From: Solirubrum puertoriconensis
Lineage (GTDB): Bacteria > Bacteroidota > Bacteroidia > Cytophagales > Hymenobacteraceae
Length of the DNA: 64,000 bases
Direction of reading: 5' to 3'
NCBI RefSeq assembly: GCF_001483135.1
Contig: NZ_LNAL01000006.1
Coordinates: forward strand, 248,003-312,002
Below, in pieces: positions 16,904-25,075 of the stretch (the stretch's first letter is position 1; every line of letters begins with the position of its first letter). A program made the position numbers and the translations under genes. The notes below the pieces were generated by a model that saw only the letters and a program-made list of their open reading frames with translations, had not been told where the DNA came from and ran no database searches.

Positions 16904-16931
16904 TGTAGCGCAAAATTTGTTCCGCGCTACA
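16904..16931. repeat. Remnant of the GTAGCGCGG inverted repeat family
   Basis: Short inverted arms TGTAGCGC and GCGCTACA are separated by 12 bases. The arm core matches the ends of the larger elements at 14007 and 40252, so this is probably an internally deleted copy. Confidence 0.45.
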
Positions 16932-16952
16932 GGGCAATGGCCTTTGGCCACG

Positions 16953-16989
16953 AAAAAGCCCGCTTCACCTGGGGCGAAGCGGGCTTTTT
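16953..16989. terminator. Terminator after the 17022 protease gene
   Basis: A 14-base stem (AAAAAGCCCGCTTC and complement) has a 9-base loop. The T-run on the minus strand suits termination of the M43 protease gene, which ends at 17022. Confidence 0.75.
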
Positions 16990-17021
16990 GTTGTGGGTTG
17001 TAACCCGGGCGTATCCCTAGG

Positions 17022-18749
17022 TTACTGCTTCACGAAGCGTTGGTGAACTACCGTGCCGCCATCTTGCACGCGCAGGGTGTACACACCGGCCGGCAGGCTT
17101 TGTACCTGCAGCATGCCCGAGCCGTCGTAGCGCACTTGCTTCATGGCCGCGCCGCGTGCGTCGAGCACTTCTACCTGCACGTTGGCGGGGTTGTGCTCGG
17201 CCGGCAGCACGAGGTTCAGTACGTCGGCAGCCGGGTTCGGGAACAGTTTGTAGTCGGCAGCGGTAGCCGGGCTAGCAGTCGAAGTACGCAGGCCACCCGT
17301 GATGTTGATGGTGTAGTCTTCGGTTTCGCCGTAGCTGTAGCTGTTGCAGCTGGTGGTGGCCGAGTTGTCGCTCATTACCACGCGCAGGCGGGTTGCGCCG
17401 CTCTTGGCCGTGGTTGGCACCGTAAAGGCGCTGCTCAGGGTAGAGCTGCTGCTGCTCGAGCGGCTGGCTACCAACTCACCCGAGTCGGTGAAGTCGCCAT
17501 CCTTGTTGTAGTCGATGTAGATCTTCCAGTACTCGGTGTAGGCCGATGAGGCGTAGCCAGCCGAGTAGTAGATGGTTTGCGTAGAGCCGGCCGCTACCGA
17601 GGTGCTCAGGGCCGTGCCGTTGTAGTAGCCGGCATCTTTGCTCGAGGTACGGTTGATCGAGCCCAACTGCACCAAGTCAATCCACTCGTAGCTTACGCTA
17701 TTGCCCTTCGAGGCGCAGTAGGTAGGCGTGGTGGGCGGGGGCGTAGTGCCCGGGGTGGTACCGCCGGTAGAGGTGAGCAGCGAAGCGCGGGCGCCGCCGC
17801 TAGCAAACAACGCATTCATGCGAGCCGATTGGCCCGTGCTGAACATGTACATGCAGGCGTCGTCGGTGTAGTCCATGTAGTTCATGAACATGTCGCCGTT
17901 GGGGCCGTTCGAGCACGATGCCTTCGGGAAAGAGGGGCAGCCGTAGTTCTGGGCACCTTGGTTCGGCGTGTCCGACACGTTGTCGGTGCCGGTGCAGGCG
18001 CCGTTGTCGTCGCCCCAAATGTGGTTCAGGTTCAGCCAGTGGCCTACTTCGTGCGTGCCGGTGCGGCCTAGGTTAAACGGAGCCGTAGCCGAGCCGCCTT
18101 TGCCAAATGCCGTCGTCAGGATTACCACGCCATCGGTAGCGGCCGGGCCGCCGGGGAACTGGGCATAGCCCAGCACACCGCCCGATAGGTTGCACACCCA
18201 CAAGTTCAGGTACTTGCCGGCAGGCCAGGCATCGAGGCCGCCATAGGTCGAGCGCTTCATCTGGTCGTCGGTACCCCACGAGGTTTTCGTGGTTTGCTTG
18301 CGCTGGATGCCCGTGGTGGGGTTGCCGTTGGGGTCTTGCTTAGCGAGCGTAAACTGAATACCGGCATCGGCTGCCAGGCCTGCAAATGCAGCGGGCACTT
18401 TCGATACGTCGGCGTTCAGCTTACGGAAGTCCTCGTTCAGCACCGCAATCTGCGACTGAATCTGGGCGTCCGAAATGTTTTGCGCGGTGGTGTTGTACAG
18501 CACGTGCACCACTACCGGGATGGTTACCGTAACCGCGGTGCCGCGCTGCGCCGTGGTTTGCGGGCGAGCTGTAAACGATTCGGTTTGGGCTTCAATGGCG
18601 GCGCGGCGCTGCGCCAGCGTAGGGTCGGCGGCTATTTGAGCAGCCAGGTTTTCCATGGTAGCGCACTGACGAACGGGTGTCGTTTGTGCCTTTGCTCCCG
18701 ATGCGACTAGGCCCAAGCAGGCCAATGCAGCGTAAAAGGTTTTCTTCAT
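17022..18749 (-). CDS. Secreted M43 (pappalysin-type) zinc metalloprotease with GEVED and T9SS sorting domains
   Basis: A 575-residue secreted protein. It has a signal peptide (1-21) and a prodomain-like region. The M43 catalytic domain carries the zinc motif [11 protein letters not shown] (H233, E234, H237, H243) and the Met-turn MNYMDY. A Pro/Thr-rich linker ([11 protein letters not shown]) is followed by a GEVED-type domain ([21 protein letters not shown]) and a C-terminal T9SS type A sorting domain starting at [14 protein letters not shown] and ending RFVKQ. It is probably exported by the Por machinery and attached to or released from the surface. A shorter paralogue lies just upstream at 19119. 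Confidence 0.92.
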   Translation of the reverse strand: MKKTFYAALACLGLVASGAKAQTTPVRQCATMENLAAQIAADPTLAQRRAAIEAQTESFTARPQTTAQRGTAVTVTIPVVVHVLYNTTAQNISDAQIQSQIAVLNEDFRKLNADVSKVPAAFAGLAADAGIQFTLAKQDPNGNPTTGIQRKQTTKTSWGTDDQMKRSTYGGLDAWPAGKYLNLWVCNLSGGVLGYAQFPGGPAATDGVVILTTAFGKGGSATAPFNLGRTGTHEVGHWLNLNHIWGDDNGACTGTDNVSDTPNQGAQNYGCPSFPKASCSNGPNGDMFMNYMDYTDDACMYMFSTGQSARMNALFASGGARASLLTSTGGTTPGTTPPPTTPTYCASKGNSVSYEWIDLVQLGSINRTSSKDAGYYNGTALSTSVAAGSTQTIYYSAGYASSAYTEYWKIYIDYNKDGDFTDSGELVASRSSSSSSTLSSAFTVPTTAKSGATRLRVVMSDNSATTSCNSYSYGETEDYTINITGGLRTSTASPATAADYKLFPNPAADVLNLVLPAEHNPANVQVEVLDARGAAMKQVRYDGSGMLQVQSLPAGVYTLRVQDGGTVVHQRFVKQ

Positions 18750-19059
18750 GAAAAAATGGTTTGGTTGTGGAGAAAGAGGGGCGGGGAAATGAGAGAATCG
18801 AAAATTAGGGCCGACAATTATGATATTCCGCTACAGAATCGCAACTGTTTATTGCCAAATTTTTAAATCCGGCAAAAACTATTACTCGAGCGACTTACTG
18901 ACGAGGTTTTGTTAAAGCAAACGTGTACTTTTGCTAGCGAAAGTTGAAAATTGCACTTAGCAAAGTATTTGTTTTGCTTTGTTATTTTACCTGTGTGTCA
19001 GTCGTTTGCTCTGCTGATGCGACTACGCAGGACCGTTTTCTGATGGCTAAATGCCACGT
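18750..19059. other. AT-rich intergenic stretch between the two M43 protease genes
   Basis: About 310 bases, clearly poorer in GC than the coding regions, without a credible reading frame. It should hold the promoter of the 17022 protease, but I find no full TAnnTTTG on the minus strand. A full match on the plus strand (TACTTTTG, 18926-18933) leads to no gene I can see. Confidence 0.4.
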
Positions 19060-19090
19060 AAGAGCCCGCCCTTAATCAAGGCGGGCTCTT
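19060..19090. terminator. Terminator after the 19119 protease gene
   Basis: A perfect stem AAGAGCCCGCCTT-type repeat (AAGAGCCCGCC with complement GGCGGGCTCTT, plus internal pairing around TTAATCAA). It lies 29 bases past the stop of the minus-strand protease. Confidence 0.7.
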
Positions 19091-19118
19091 GTGTTTTAGT
19101 CGGATATCGGCCTAAAGC

Positions 19119-20351
19119 CTACTCTTTTACGAAGCTCTGCTGCGTTACCTGCTCACCATCGGTGATGGTGAGACGGTACAAGCCCTTGTTCAGGTTCTCC
19201 ACGTGTACTTGGCCAGTGGCGGCATCGTAGCGGGCACCGCGCATTACTTGGCCGTGGATGTCGTACACGGTAACAGTGGCGCGCTCAGAAGTGCGCGTGC
19301 CAATGTTCAGCACATCCGTTGCCGGGTTGGGGTAAGCCGATGTTTTGGTTACGCTGGCAGTGGTGCTGGCCGTAACCATTGAAGCACGCGGGCCGCCAGC
19401 TGCAAACACAGCCTCCATGCGCGCCGCCTGCCCCGCCGTGAACATGTACATGCACTTGTCATAAGTGTAGTCCATGTAGTTCATCGACATATCGCCCTGG
19501 TTGTTACATGTGATTTTCGGGAAGGCCGGGCAGCCGCCGTTGCTGGTTTGCTGCGTGGGCGTATCGGCTACGTAGTCGTTGCCGCAGGTGGCATCGCCCC
19601 AAATGTGGCGCAGGTTTAGCCAGTGGCCTACCTCGTGGGTAGCCGTGCGCCCTAGGTTGTAGTTGGCGGCCGTGCCATTTGGCAGCGAGGAGTACAGCAC
19701 TACTACGCCGTCGGTAGCCCGGGGGCCACCGGGGAACTGAGCGTAGCCCAGCAAGCCCCCGCCTAGGTTACACACCCACAGGTTGAGGTACTTCTCCGGC
19801 GAAACCGGGTCGCTGCCGCCGCGCTTGGTAATCTTCACCGCGTCGTTGCTGCTGAACGAGCTGGTTTTGGTTTGGCGGCGTACTACCTGGGCCAGCGAAA
19901 AGCGCACGTTCACGGACGAGGCCAGGCCGGCATAAATGCCCGGAGTCAGGCTGGCATCGGTGTTGGTTTTGCCGAAGTCTTGGTTTAGTACCGCAATCTG
20001 ATTGGCAATGGCCTGATCGGATACGTTCTGAGCAGCCGTGTTATACACCACGTGCACCACCACCGGAATAGTAATGGGCGTAGTAGCGGTGGTACGGCGG
20101 CCGGCGGCATTCGCCACGAACGAGCGCGTATGGGCTTCGATGTTGGCCATTCGCTGACCCATTGCGGGGTCGGCGGCCATTTGGGCGGCTAACACCTCCA
20201 TCGAGGCGCACGAGCGTTCGGGCAGTTCGTCGGTGCCGCCGCGCACTACCGGCTGGCGTACCTCTTTGTCGCGGGTGCCTTGGGCAGCAGCCGTCAATGT
20301 TGTCCCGAAACCTAAGCCAGCAAGGGCAATTGCGTAAAGGGTTTTCTTCAT
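19119..20351 (-). CDS. Secreted M43 zinc metalloprotease with T9SS sorting domain (short paralogue)
   Basis: A 410-residue secreted protein with signal peptide (1-23), an M43 catalytic domain ([11 protein letters not shown], first His at 239; MNYMDYTYDKCMYMF Met-turn) and a T9SS type A sorting domain (SAYPNPATDVLNIG to QSFVKE). It is closely similar to the 17022 protein through the catalytic domain but lacks the Pro-rich linker and GEVED domain. The two genes are in the same direction, each with its own terminator. Tandem duplication followed by domain gain or loss is the simple explanation. Confidence 0.9.
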   Translation of the reverse strand: MKKTLYAIALAGLGFGTTLTAAAQGTRDKEVRQPVVRGGTDELPERSCASMEVLAAQMAADPAMGQRMANIEAHTRSFVANAAGRRTTATTPITIPVVVHVVYNTAAQNVSDQAIANQIAVLNQDFGKTNTDASLTPGIYAGLASSVNVRFSLAQVVRRQTKTSSFSSNDAVKITKRGGSDPVSPEKYLNLWVCNLGGGLLGYAQFPGGPRATDGVVVLYSSLPNGTAANYNLGRTATHEVGHWLNLRHIWGDATCGNDYVADTPTQQTSNGGCPAFPKITCNNQGDMSMNYMDYTYDKCMYMFTAGQAARMEAVFAAGGPRASMVTASTTASVTKTSAYPNPATDVLNIGTRTSERATVTVYDIHGQVMRGARYDAATGQVHVENLNKGLYRLTITDGEQVTQQSFVKE

Positions 20352-20555
20352 AAAGCGGTGTTTGGTTTTAAAAAGTGGGAAAGCAGGCTATCAATAGACG
20401 AGTATTTTACATGATTGCAAAAAATAGGTTAATAAATTTTTAATTAAGTAAAGTATATATAGCTGCTGTATAGCTCTTTAAACTTCTGCTGTGGGCCATA
20501 ATAATTTTTGGCTTCCCAAAGGCACCGGCTGCAATTGGTATTGTTACAAAAGCAA

Positions 20556-20585
20556 ACGAGCCGCTACCTAGGGGCAGCGGCTCGT
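20556..20585. terminator. Terminator after hflX
   Basis: A 10-base stem (ACGAGCCGCT and complement) has CCTAGG in its loop. It sits 21 bases beyond the hflX stop on the minus strand. Confidence 0.65.
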
Positions 20586-20605
20586 GCACCAGCCTGATTT
20601 CAAGC

Positions 20606-21970
20606 TTATTCGGCTTCGGCCGTGTACGCCGATAAATCGGCAAAAGGCGCATGGCCGGGGTATTGCTGCTCGTACAGGGTGCGTACGTGGCGGGCTACCA
20701 TTTCGCGCAGCTCGTCGATGTTGACGCGCTCCTGCGCCGACACGAAGATTACCGGATCGTGCAGGCGAGCCATGTACGAGCTTTTCAACTGCTCCAGCGA
20801 GGGGCGGTGCTGGTGCTCTTCGCGGCTCACCACGTCTTCGTCGTGGTCGGGCTCTACGTCGTGCAGGTGCTGCGCAATGTCCACGTCGGTGCTGTATTGG
20901 TCGATTTTGTTGAACACCAGAATGGTGCGCTTGTCGGCGGCGCCGATATCCTTGAGCGTATCGTTCACCACCTGAATGTGCTCCTCGAACATAGGATGCG
21001 AAATATCCACTACGTGCAGCAGCAGATCGGCCTCGCGAATCTCATCGAGCGTTGATTTAAAGCTCTCAATCAAGCGCGTGGGCAGCTTGCGAATAAACCC
21101 TACGGTATCGGAGAGCAGAAACGGCACGTTCTCGAGCACCACCTTGCGCACCGTCGAGTCGACGGTAGCGAACAGCTTGTTTTCGGCAAACACATCGGCG
21201 CGGCTCAGCAGGTTCATCAGGGTGCTTTTACCCACGTTCGTATAGCCCACAAAGGCTACGCGCACAATGCCCGTGCGTGATTTGCGCTGGGTTTGGCTTT
21301 GCTTATCGAAATCTTTGAGCTGGTCTTTCAGCAACGAAATCCGGTCGCGCACTACGCGGCGGTCGGTTTCGATTTCTCGTTCGCCGGGGCCACGCATGCC
21401 CACGCCGCCGCGTTGGCGCTCCAAGTGAGTCCAGAGGCCGGTTAGGCGGGGCAGCAGGTATTGGTACTGCGCCAGCTCAACTTGGGTGCGGGCCGTGGCG
21501 GTTTTCGCGCGCAGGGCAAAAATATCAAGGATGAGCAGCGTGCGGTCGAGGATTTTCACCTTCAGTTCCTTCTCAAGGTTGCGCAGCTGCGAGGGCGACA
21601 AGTCGTCGTCGAAGATGACGGTGGTAGCGCCGGCGTGCTGCACGTAGGCCTTTATTTCCTCGAGCTTGCCCGAGCCCACAAAGGTGCGGATGTCGGGCTT
21701 CTCGAGCTTTTGCACGAAGCGCTTAATGGGTACGGTGCCGGCGGTTTCCGTCAGAAATGCCAACTCGTCGAGCGACTCCGTGATGATGGCGTCGTCTTCG
21801 CGCTTATCGGGTACGGCTACCAGCACGGCTTTTTCGGCCTCAAGAGCGGTTTCGTAGGTAGCGGTTTTGTTGCCTTTGGCTAGGATGCGGCCTACCCGGC
21901 CCTTCACCGAATCGGTGGCGCCGGGGTGGCGGGTGCTGTTTTGGCGGCGTTTGGAAGAGGGGTTGCCCAT
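20606..21970 (-). CDS. hflX: GTPase HflX
   Basis: A 454-residue ribosome-associated GTPase of the OBG/HflX group that rescues or recycles stalled 70S ribosomes. The N-terminal HflX domain contains DDDLSPSQLRNLE and the GGVGMRGPGE loop. The G domain has GYTNVGKST (P-loop), DTVGFI (G3) and FNKID (G4). The C-terminus carries a charged insertion (HDVEPDHDEDVVSREEHQH). I chose the ATG at 21970 (MGNPSSKRR) because the upstream ATG at 22021 lies beyond a terminator hairpin at 21991. Confidence 0.95.
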   Translation of the reverse strand: MGNPSSKRRQNSTRHPGATDSVKGRVGRILAKGNKTATYETALEAEKAVLVAVPDKREDDAIITESLDELAFLTETAGTVPIKRFVQKLEKPDIRTFVGSGKLEEIKAYVQHAGATTVIFDDDLSPSQLRNLEKELKVKILDRTLLILDIFALRAKTATARTQVELAQYQYLLPRLTGLWTHLERQRGGVGMRGPGEREIETDRRVVRDRISLLKDQLKDFDKQSQTQRKSRTGIVRVAFVGYTNVGKSTLMNLLSRADVFAENKLFATVDSTVRKVVLENVPFLLSDTVGFIRKLPTRLIESFKSTLDEIREADLLLHVVDISHPMFEEHIQVVNDTLKDIGAADKRTILVFNKIDQYSTDVDIAQHLHDVEPDHDEDVVSREEHQHRPSLEQLKSSYMARLHDPVIFVSAQERVNIDELREMVARHVRTLYEQQYPGHAPFADLSAYTAEAE

Positions 21971-21990
21971 AGCTGAGAATCGGAAAGAAA

Positions 21991-22018
21991 AAGAAGCCCG
22001 CCAGCCGGCAGGCTTCTT
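21991..22018 (-). terminator. Terminator after the GNAT-cytochrome c gene
   Basis: An AAGAAGCC stem and its complement enclose a GC-rich loop with further pairing. It lies between the stop at 22082 and the hflX start, separating the two transcripts and supporting the downstream hflX start. Confidence 0.55.
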
Positions 22019-22081
22019 CAAAGATTATACGAAAAAGGAAAGTTGGAGGCGAAGCAAACAAGCCGCTTGTGCAAGCAACGC

Positions 22082-22984
22082 TTATTTGAGCGTAAGGCTG
22101 TACGCCGCTACCTGCGAAATCTGCTCGGGCGTAAGTTGGCCCTTGAAGCCGGGCATTTTGCCTAGGCCGTTGGTTACCATATACTCGCGCCCCATTTGGT
22201 TGAGGTTGCTTTTGGTAAGGTCGTGAGCACCGTTGAGGCCTAGCTTACCGTTTTGGCCATGGCAAATGGCGCAGTTCTGCAAAAACAACGTTTTGCCGGC
22301 ATCGGCAATGGCTGCTTCGGCCGGGGCTGCCACTTCGGTGCTGGCCTGCTGGCCCGCCACCTCCGCCGCTCTGGCTGAGGTGTTGTCGGTGCAGGCACCT
22401 AGGGCTACGGCCAGTAACCCCGCTGCGGCAACACCTAGGGCCGAGCGTAAACCATGGGAGGCGGCAGTTGCGCGCGGGCGGGCCCATTGCCACATTTCGC
22501 CTTCGGTCGGGTCGAGTGCAGGGCCAACAAATTGCAGCCCGGCCTTCTCGAGCACGCGGCACGAAGCGTTGCGCTCGGGCAAAGTGAGAGCCTGCACACG
22601 CTGCACGTCGGGGTGTTCGAAGGCAAATGCTACCAGTGCCTGCGCCACCTCGGTAGCCAAGCCCTGGCCACGGTACTCGGGCATCAGGCTGTAGCCGATT
22701 TCTACGTTGCCTTCGGCATCGGGGCGCCCCTTAAAGCCGGCAAGGCCAATCAGTTGCTGAGCCTCGCGGTGCACTACTAAGTACGTCCACCAACCCAGCA
22801 GGGCAGGTTGTTGGCGCAGGTGCTGATAACCGGCACCTAGGGCCTGCACAGCCTCGGGCGAGCCGGGCCAGTTTGGAGCAGCAGCAACGCCAAGCACCGC
22901 CGCCAGCACGTGGTGGCCCGCCAAAGCCGCCTCAAAGTGAGCCGCAGTGCAAGGAATAAGCTGAAGACGCGGAGTTTCAATCAT
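22082..22984 (-). CDS. GNAT acetyltransferase fused in frame to a lipoprotein-type cytochrome c
   Basis: A single 300-residue frame. Residues 1-168 are a complete RimJ/RimL-type GNAT domain (begins MIETPRLQLIP, acetyl-CoA loop YRGQGLATEVA). Residues 180-198 form a hydrophobic segment ending LALGAC, a lipoprotein signal with Cys198. After an Ala-rich linker comes a class I cytochrome c domain with the haem motif CAICH (238-242) and a Met ligand probably in GKMPGF. A cytoplasmic enzyme and a periplasmic haem protein on one chain is topologically odd. An internal start at Met164 would give a normal lipoprotein cytochrome. Either a true fusion or two overlapping genes that lost a stop. Confidence 0.8.
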   Translation of the reverse strand: MIETPRLQLIPCTAAHFEAALAGHHVLAAVLGVAAAPNWPGSPEAVQALGAGYQHLRQQPALLGWWTYLVVHREAQQLIGLAGFKGRPDAEGNVEIGYSLMPEYRGQGLATEVAQALVAFAFEHPDVQRVQALTLPERNASCRVLEKAGLQFVGPALDPTEGEMWQWARPRATAASHGLRSALGVAAAGLLAVALGACTDNTSARAAEVAGQQASTEVAAPAEAAIADAGKTLFLQNCAICHGQNGKLGLNGAHDLTKSNLNQMGREYMVTNGLGKMPGFKGQLTPEQISQVAAYSLTLK

Positions 22985-23173
22985 AGCTGGGTGGGCGCGC
23001 AGGTTAGCTGCTGCAAGGTACGGCCAATTGATTGGGCTGCGGAGCTTGCTAACGCAGCAAAACGGCCATTGTAGTATGTAAGAACACGTTGTTGCGGCTA
23101 AACGTGCCCACCCATTTCGTTGTGCAACCACTTGGCTGATCAACCGTACCATGCGCCACCCGCGTGGTGTGCC

Positions 23174-23181
23174 TACCTTTG
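23174..23181 (+). promoter_or_regulatory. -7 element for the glycosyltransferase gene
   Basis: TACCTTTG is a full TAnnTTTG match 32 bases upstream of the ATG at 23214, in a region with no other gene on this strand. Confidence 0.55.
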
Positions 23182-23213
23182 CAAACCGGTAGCCCTACAG
23201 CGCCGGCTTTTTT

Positions 23214-24356
23214 ATGCGCGTTGCCATCGTTATCAATACCAGCTGGAACATCTGGAACTTCCGCCGCAACCTGGTGCAGGCCCTGCAGGCGGCCGGCCAC
23301 GAGGTGCTGGCCATAGCCCCGCCCGATGCGTACTCGCAGCGGCTCGAAACGGAGCTGGGCTGCCGCTACGTGCCCATTCCGATGGAAAACAAGGGCACCA
23401 ACCCCGTGAAGGATTCCCTGCTCACCAAGCGCTTCTACGACATCTACCGCCGCGAGCGGCCCGATGTGGTGCTGCAGTACACCATTAAGCCCAACATCTA
23501 CGGCACGCTGGCCGCCAAGCTGGCGGGCATTCCGAGTGTGAACAACGTATCGGGCTTGGGCACGGTGTTTATTGTTAAAAACCTGGTGAGCAAAGTTGCC
23601 CTAGGGCTCTACCGCTTTGCCTTTCAATTTCCGAAGCGGGTATTTTTCCAAAACAACGACGACCGGCAGCTTTTTCTGGACCACGGCCTAGTGCAGAAGG
23701 AAATTACCGACCTGTTGCCCGGCTCGGGTATTGATGTGGATAAGTTCCGGCCCGACCCGGCCGCACCCGTACGCCACGAGCCCTTCGTGTTCCTGATGAT
23801 TGCCCGCGTGCTGTACGAGAAAGGCGTGGAGGAGTACTTCGAAGCGGCCCGGCAAGTGCGCGCGCAGGTGCCCGGTACCCGCTTTCAGCTCTTAGGGGGC
23901 ATCGACGAATCGGGCGGTGTGGGCGTAAAGCGGGCTGTGTTTGAGGAGTGGCTGCAAGCCGGCAACGTGGAGTACCTAGGCACCTCCGACGACGTGCCTG
24001 CGCACATCCGGCAGGCCAACTGCGTGGTGCTGCCCTCGTACCGTGAGGGCACGCCCAAAACCCTGCTCGAAGCCGCTGCCATGGGCAAACCCCTGGTGAC
24101 TACGGATGTACCGGGCTGCCGCGAAACCGTGCTGGATGGCCAAAACGGCTACCTGTGCGAAGTGCGCTCGGCCGACGACCTAGCCGCCAAAATGCTGCAG
24201 GTACTGCGCCTGCCCGATGCCGAGCTGCGCCGCATGGGCGAAGCCTCGCGCCAGCTGGCCGAACAGAAATTTGATGAACGCATCGTGCTGCAGAAATACC
24301 TTAAAATCGTGGACGAAGTAGGCCTGCGGCGCCAAGGCGCGCGGCAAACTGCCTAA
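23214..24356 (+). CDS. Glycosyltransferase family 4
   Basis: A 380-residue GT-B fold glycosyltransferase. The acceptor-side N-terminal domain begins MRVAIVINTSWN and contains VVLQYTIKPNIYG and SGLGTVF, as in enzymes moving a sugar onto a lipid carrier. The donor-binding C-terminal domain has FLMIARVLYEKGVEEY, the helix segment PSYREGTPKTLLEAAAMG with the E-x7-E motif, and VTTDVPGCRETV. It probably acts in surface polysaccharide or O-antigen synthesis. It is followed after 58 bases by rfbC in the same direction, suggesting a shared transcript and a deoxysugar-containing glycan. Confidence 0.9.
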   Translation: MRVAIVINTSWNIWNFRRNLVQALQAAGHEVLAIAPPDAYSQRLETELGCRYVPIPMENKGTNPVKDSLLTKRFYDIYRRERPDVVLQYTIKPNIYGTLAAKLAGIPSVNNVSGLGTVFIVKNLVSKVALGLYRFAFQFPKRVFFQNNDDRQLFLDHGLVQKEITDLLPGSGIDVDKFRPDPAAPVRHEPFVFLMIARVLYEKGVEEYFEAARQVRAQVPGTRFQLLGGIDESGGVGVKRAVFEEWLQAGNVEYLGTSDDVPAHIRQANCVVLPSYREGTPKTLLEAAAMGKPLVTTDVPGCRETVLDGQNGYLCEVRSADDLAAKMLQVLRLPDAELRRMGEASRQLAEQKFDERIVLQKYLKIVDEVGLRRQGARQTA

Positions 24357-24414
24357 CTTGCCGCTGCGTACGTACGAGCCCCTGTATTTACCGACTCCTG
24401 TATTCTACCCCCCG

Positions 24415-24960
24415 ATGGAAGTAATTAAGCACCCGCTGGCTGGTGTTATCGAGCTTGTTCCGCGTGTATTTGGCGATGCCCGCGGCGCCTTTTTCGAATC
24501 GTTTAGCGCCCGTTTGCTGGCTGAGAAGGCTGGTATTCAAGAGGAATGGGTGCAAGACAACCAATCGTCGTCGCAAGCCGGCGTGTTGCGTGGGTTGCAC
24601 TTTCAGCGGCCGCCTTATGCGCAGGCCAAGCTGGTGCGCGTGGCCAAAGGCCGGGCCCTCGATGTAGTAGTGGACATCCGCCGCGATTCGCCCACCTACG
24701 GCCAACATACCAAGGTGGTGCTCGATGCCGGGCGCGCCAACATCCTGTATGTGCCCACGGGCTTTGCGCACGGCTTTTTGGCCCTCGAAGATGACACCAT
24801 CTTCCTCTACAAGTGCTCTAACTATTACCACCCGGCTTCGGAGGGTGGGCTGATGTGGAACGACCCGAAGCTAGGCATCGAATGGGGCGTAGAAAACCCT
24901 AACGTTTCGCCCAAAGACGAGGTGCACCCGTTATTGGCCGAGTTCGATTCGCCGTTTTAG
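24415..24960 (+). CDS. rfbC: dTDP-4-dehydrorhamnose 3,5-epimerase
   Basis: A 181-residue cupin-fold enzyme that epimerises dTDP-4-keto-6-deoxyglucose at C3 and C5 in dTDP-L-rhamnose synthesis. Signatures are FGDARGAFFESF, the substrate-binding RGLHFQ with the catalytic base His, KLVRVAKGRALDVVVD, and PTGFAHGFLALEDDTIF. The ATG at 24415 gives the normal family length. A TTG at 24358 would add 19 unconserved residues. It follows a GT4 gene, but rfbA, rfbB and rfbD are not in the window. Confidence 0.94.
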   Translation: MEVIKHPLAGVIELVPRVFGDARGAFFESFSARLLAEKAGIQEEWVQDNQSSSQAGVLRGLHFQRPPYAQAKLVRVAKGRALDVVVDIRRDSPTYGQHTKVVLDAGRANILYVPTGFAHGFLALEDDTIFLYKCSNYYHPASEGGLMWNDPKLGIEWGVENPNVSPKDEVHPLLAEFDSPF

Positions 24961-25008
24961 GCCTCACGCCGGGCGGTTGTTGCTGCGGCCGCTACCTGTT
25001 TAGCTTGT

Positions 25009-25048
25009 AACCACAACGCCCGTACGGTTTCGTACGGGCGTTGTGGTT
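25009..25048. terminator. Bidirectional terminator between rfbC and murF
   Basis: A perfect 18-base stem (AACCACAACGCCCGTACG and complement) with a GTTT loop, flanked by T-runs on both strands. It lies between the convergent genes. Confidence 0.9.
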
Positions 25049-25075
25049 TTTGCTTATGCGGTGCAACGCTCGGTT

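Noticed and set aside
18926-18933. Full TAnnTTTG match on the plus strand
   Set aside because: It points into a 310-base region without a plus-strand gene. Most likely chance in an AT-rich stretch, unless an unannotated small RNA starts there.
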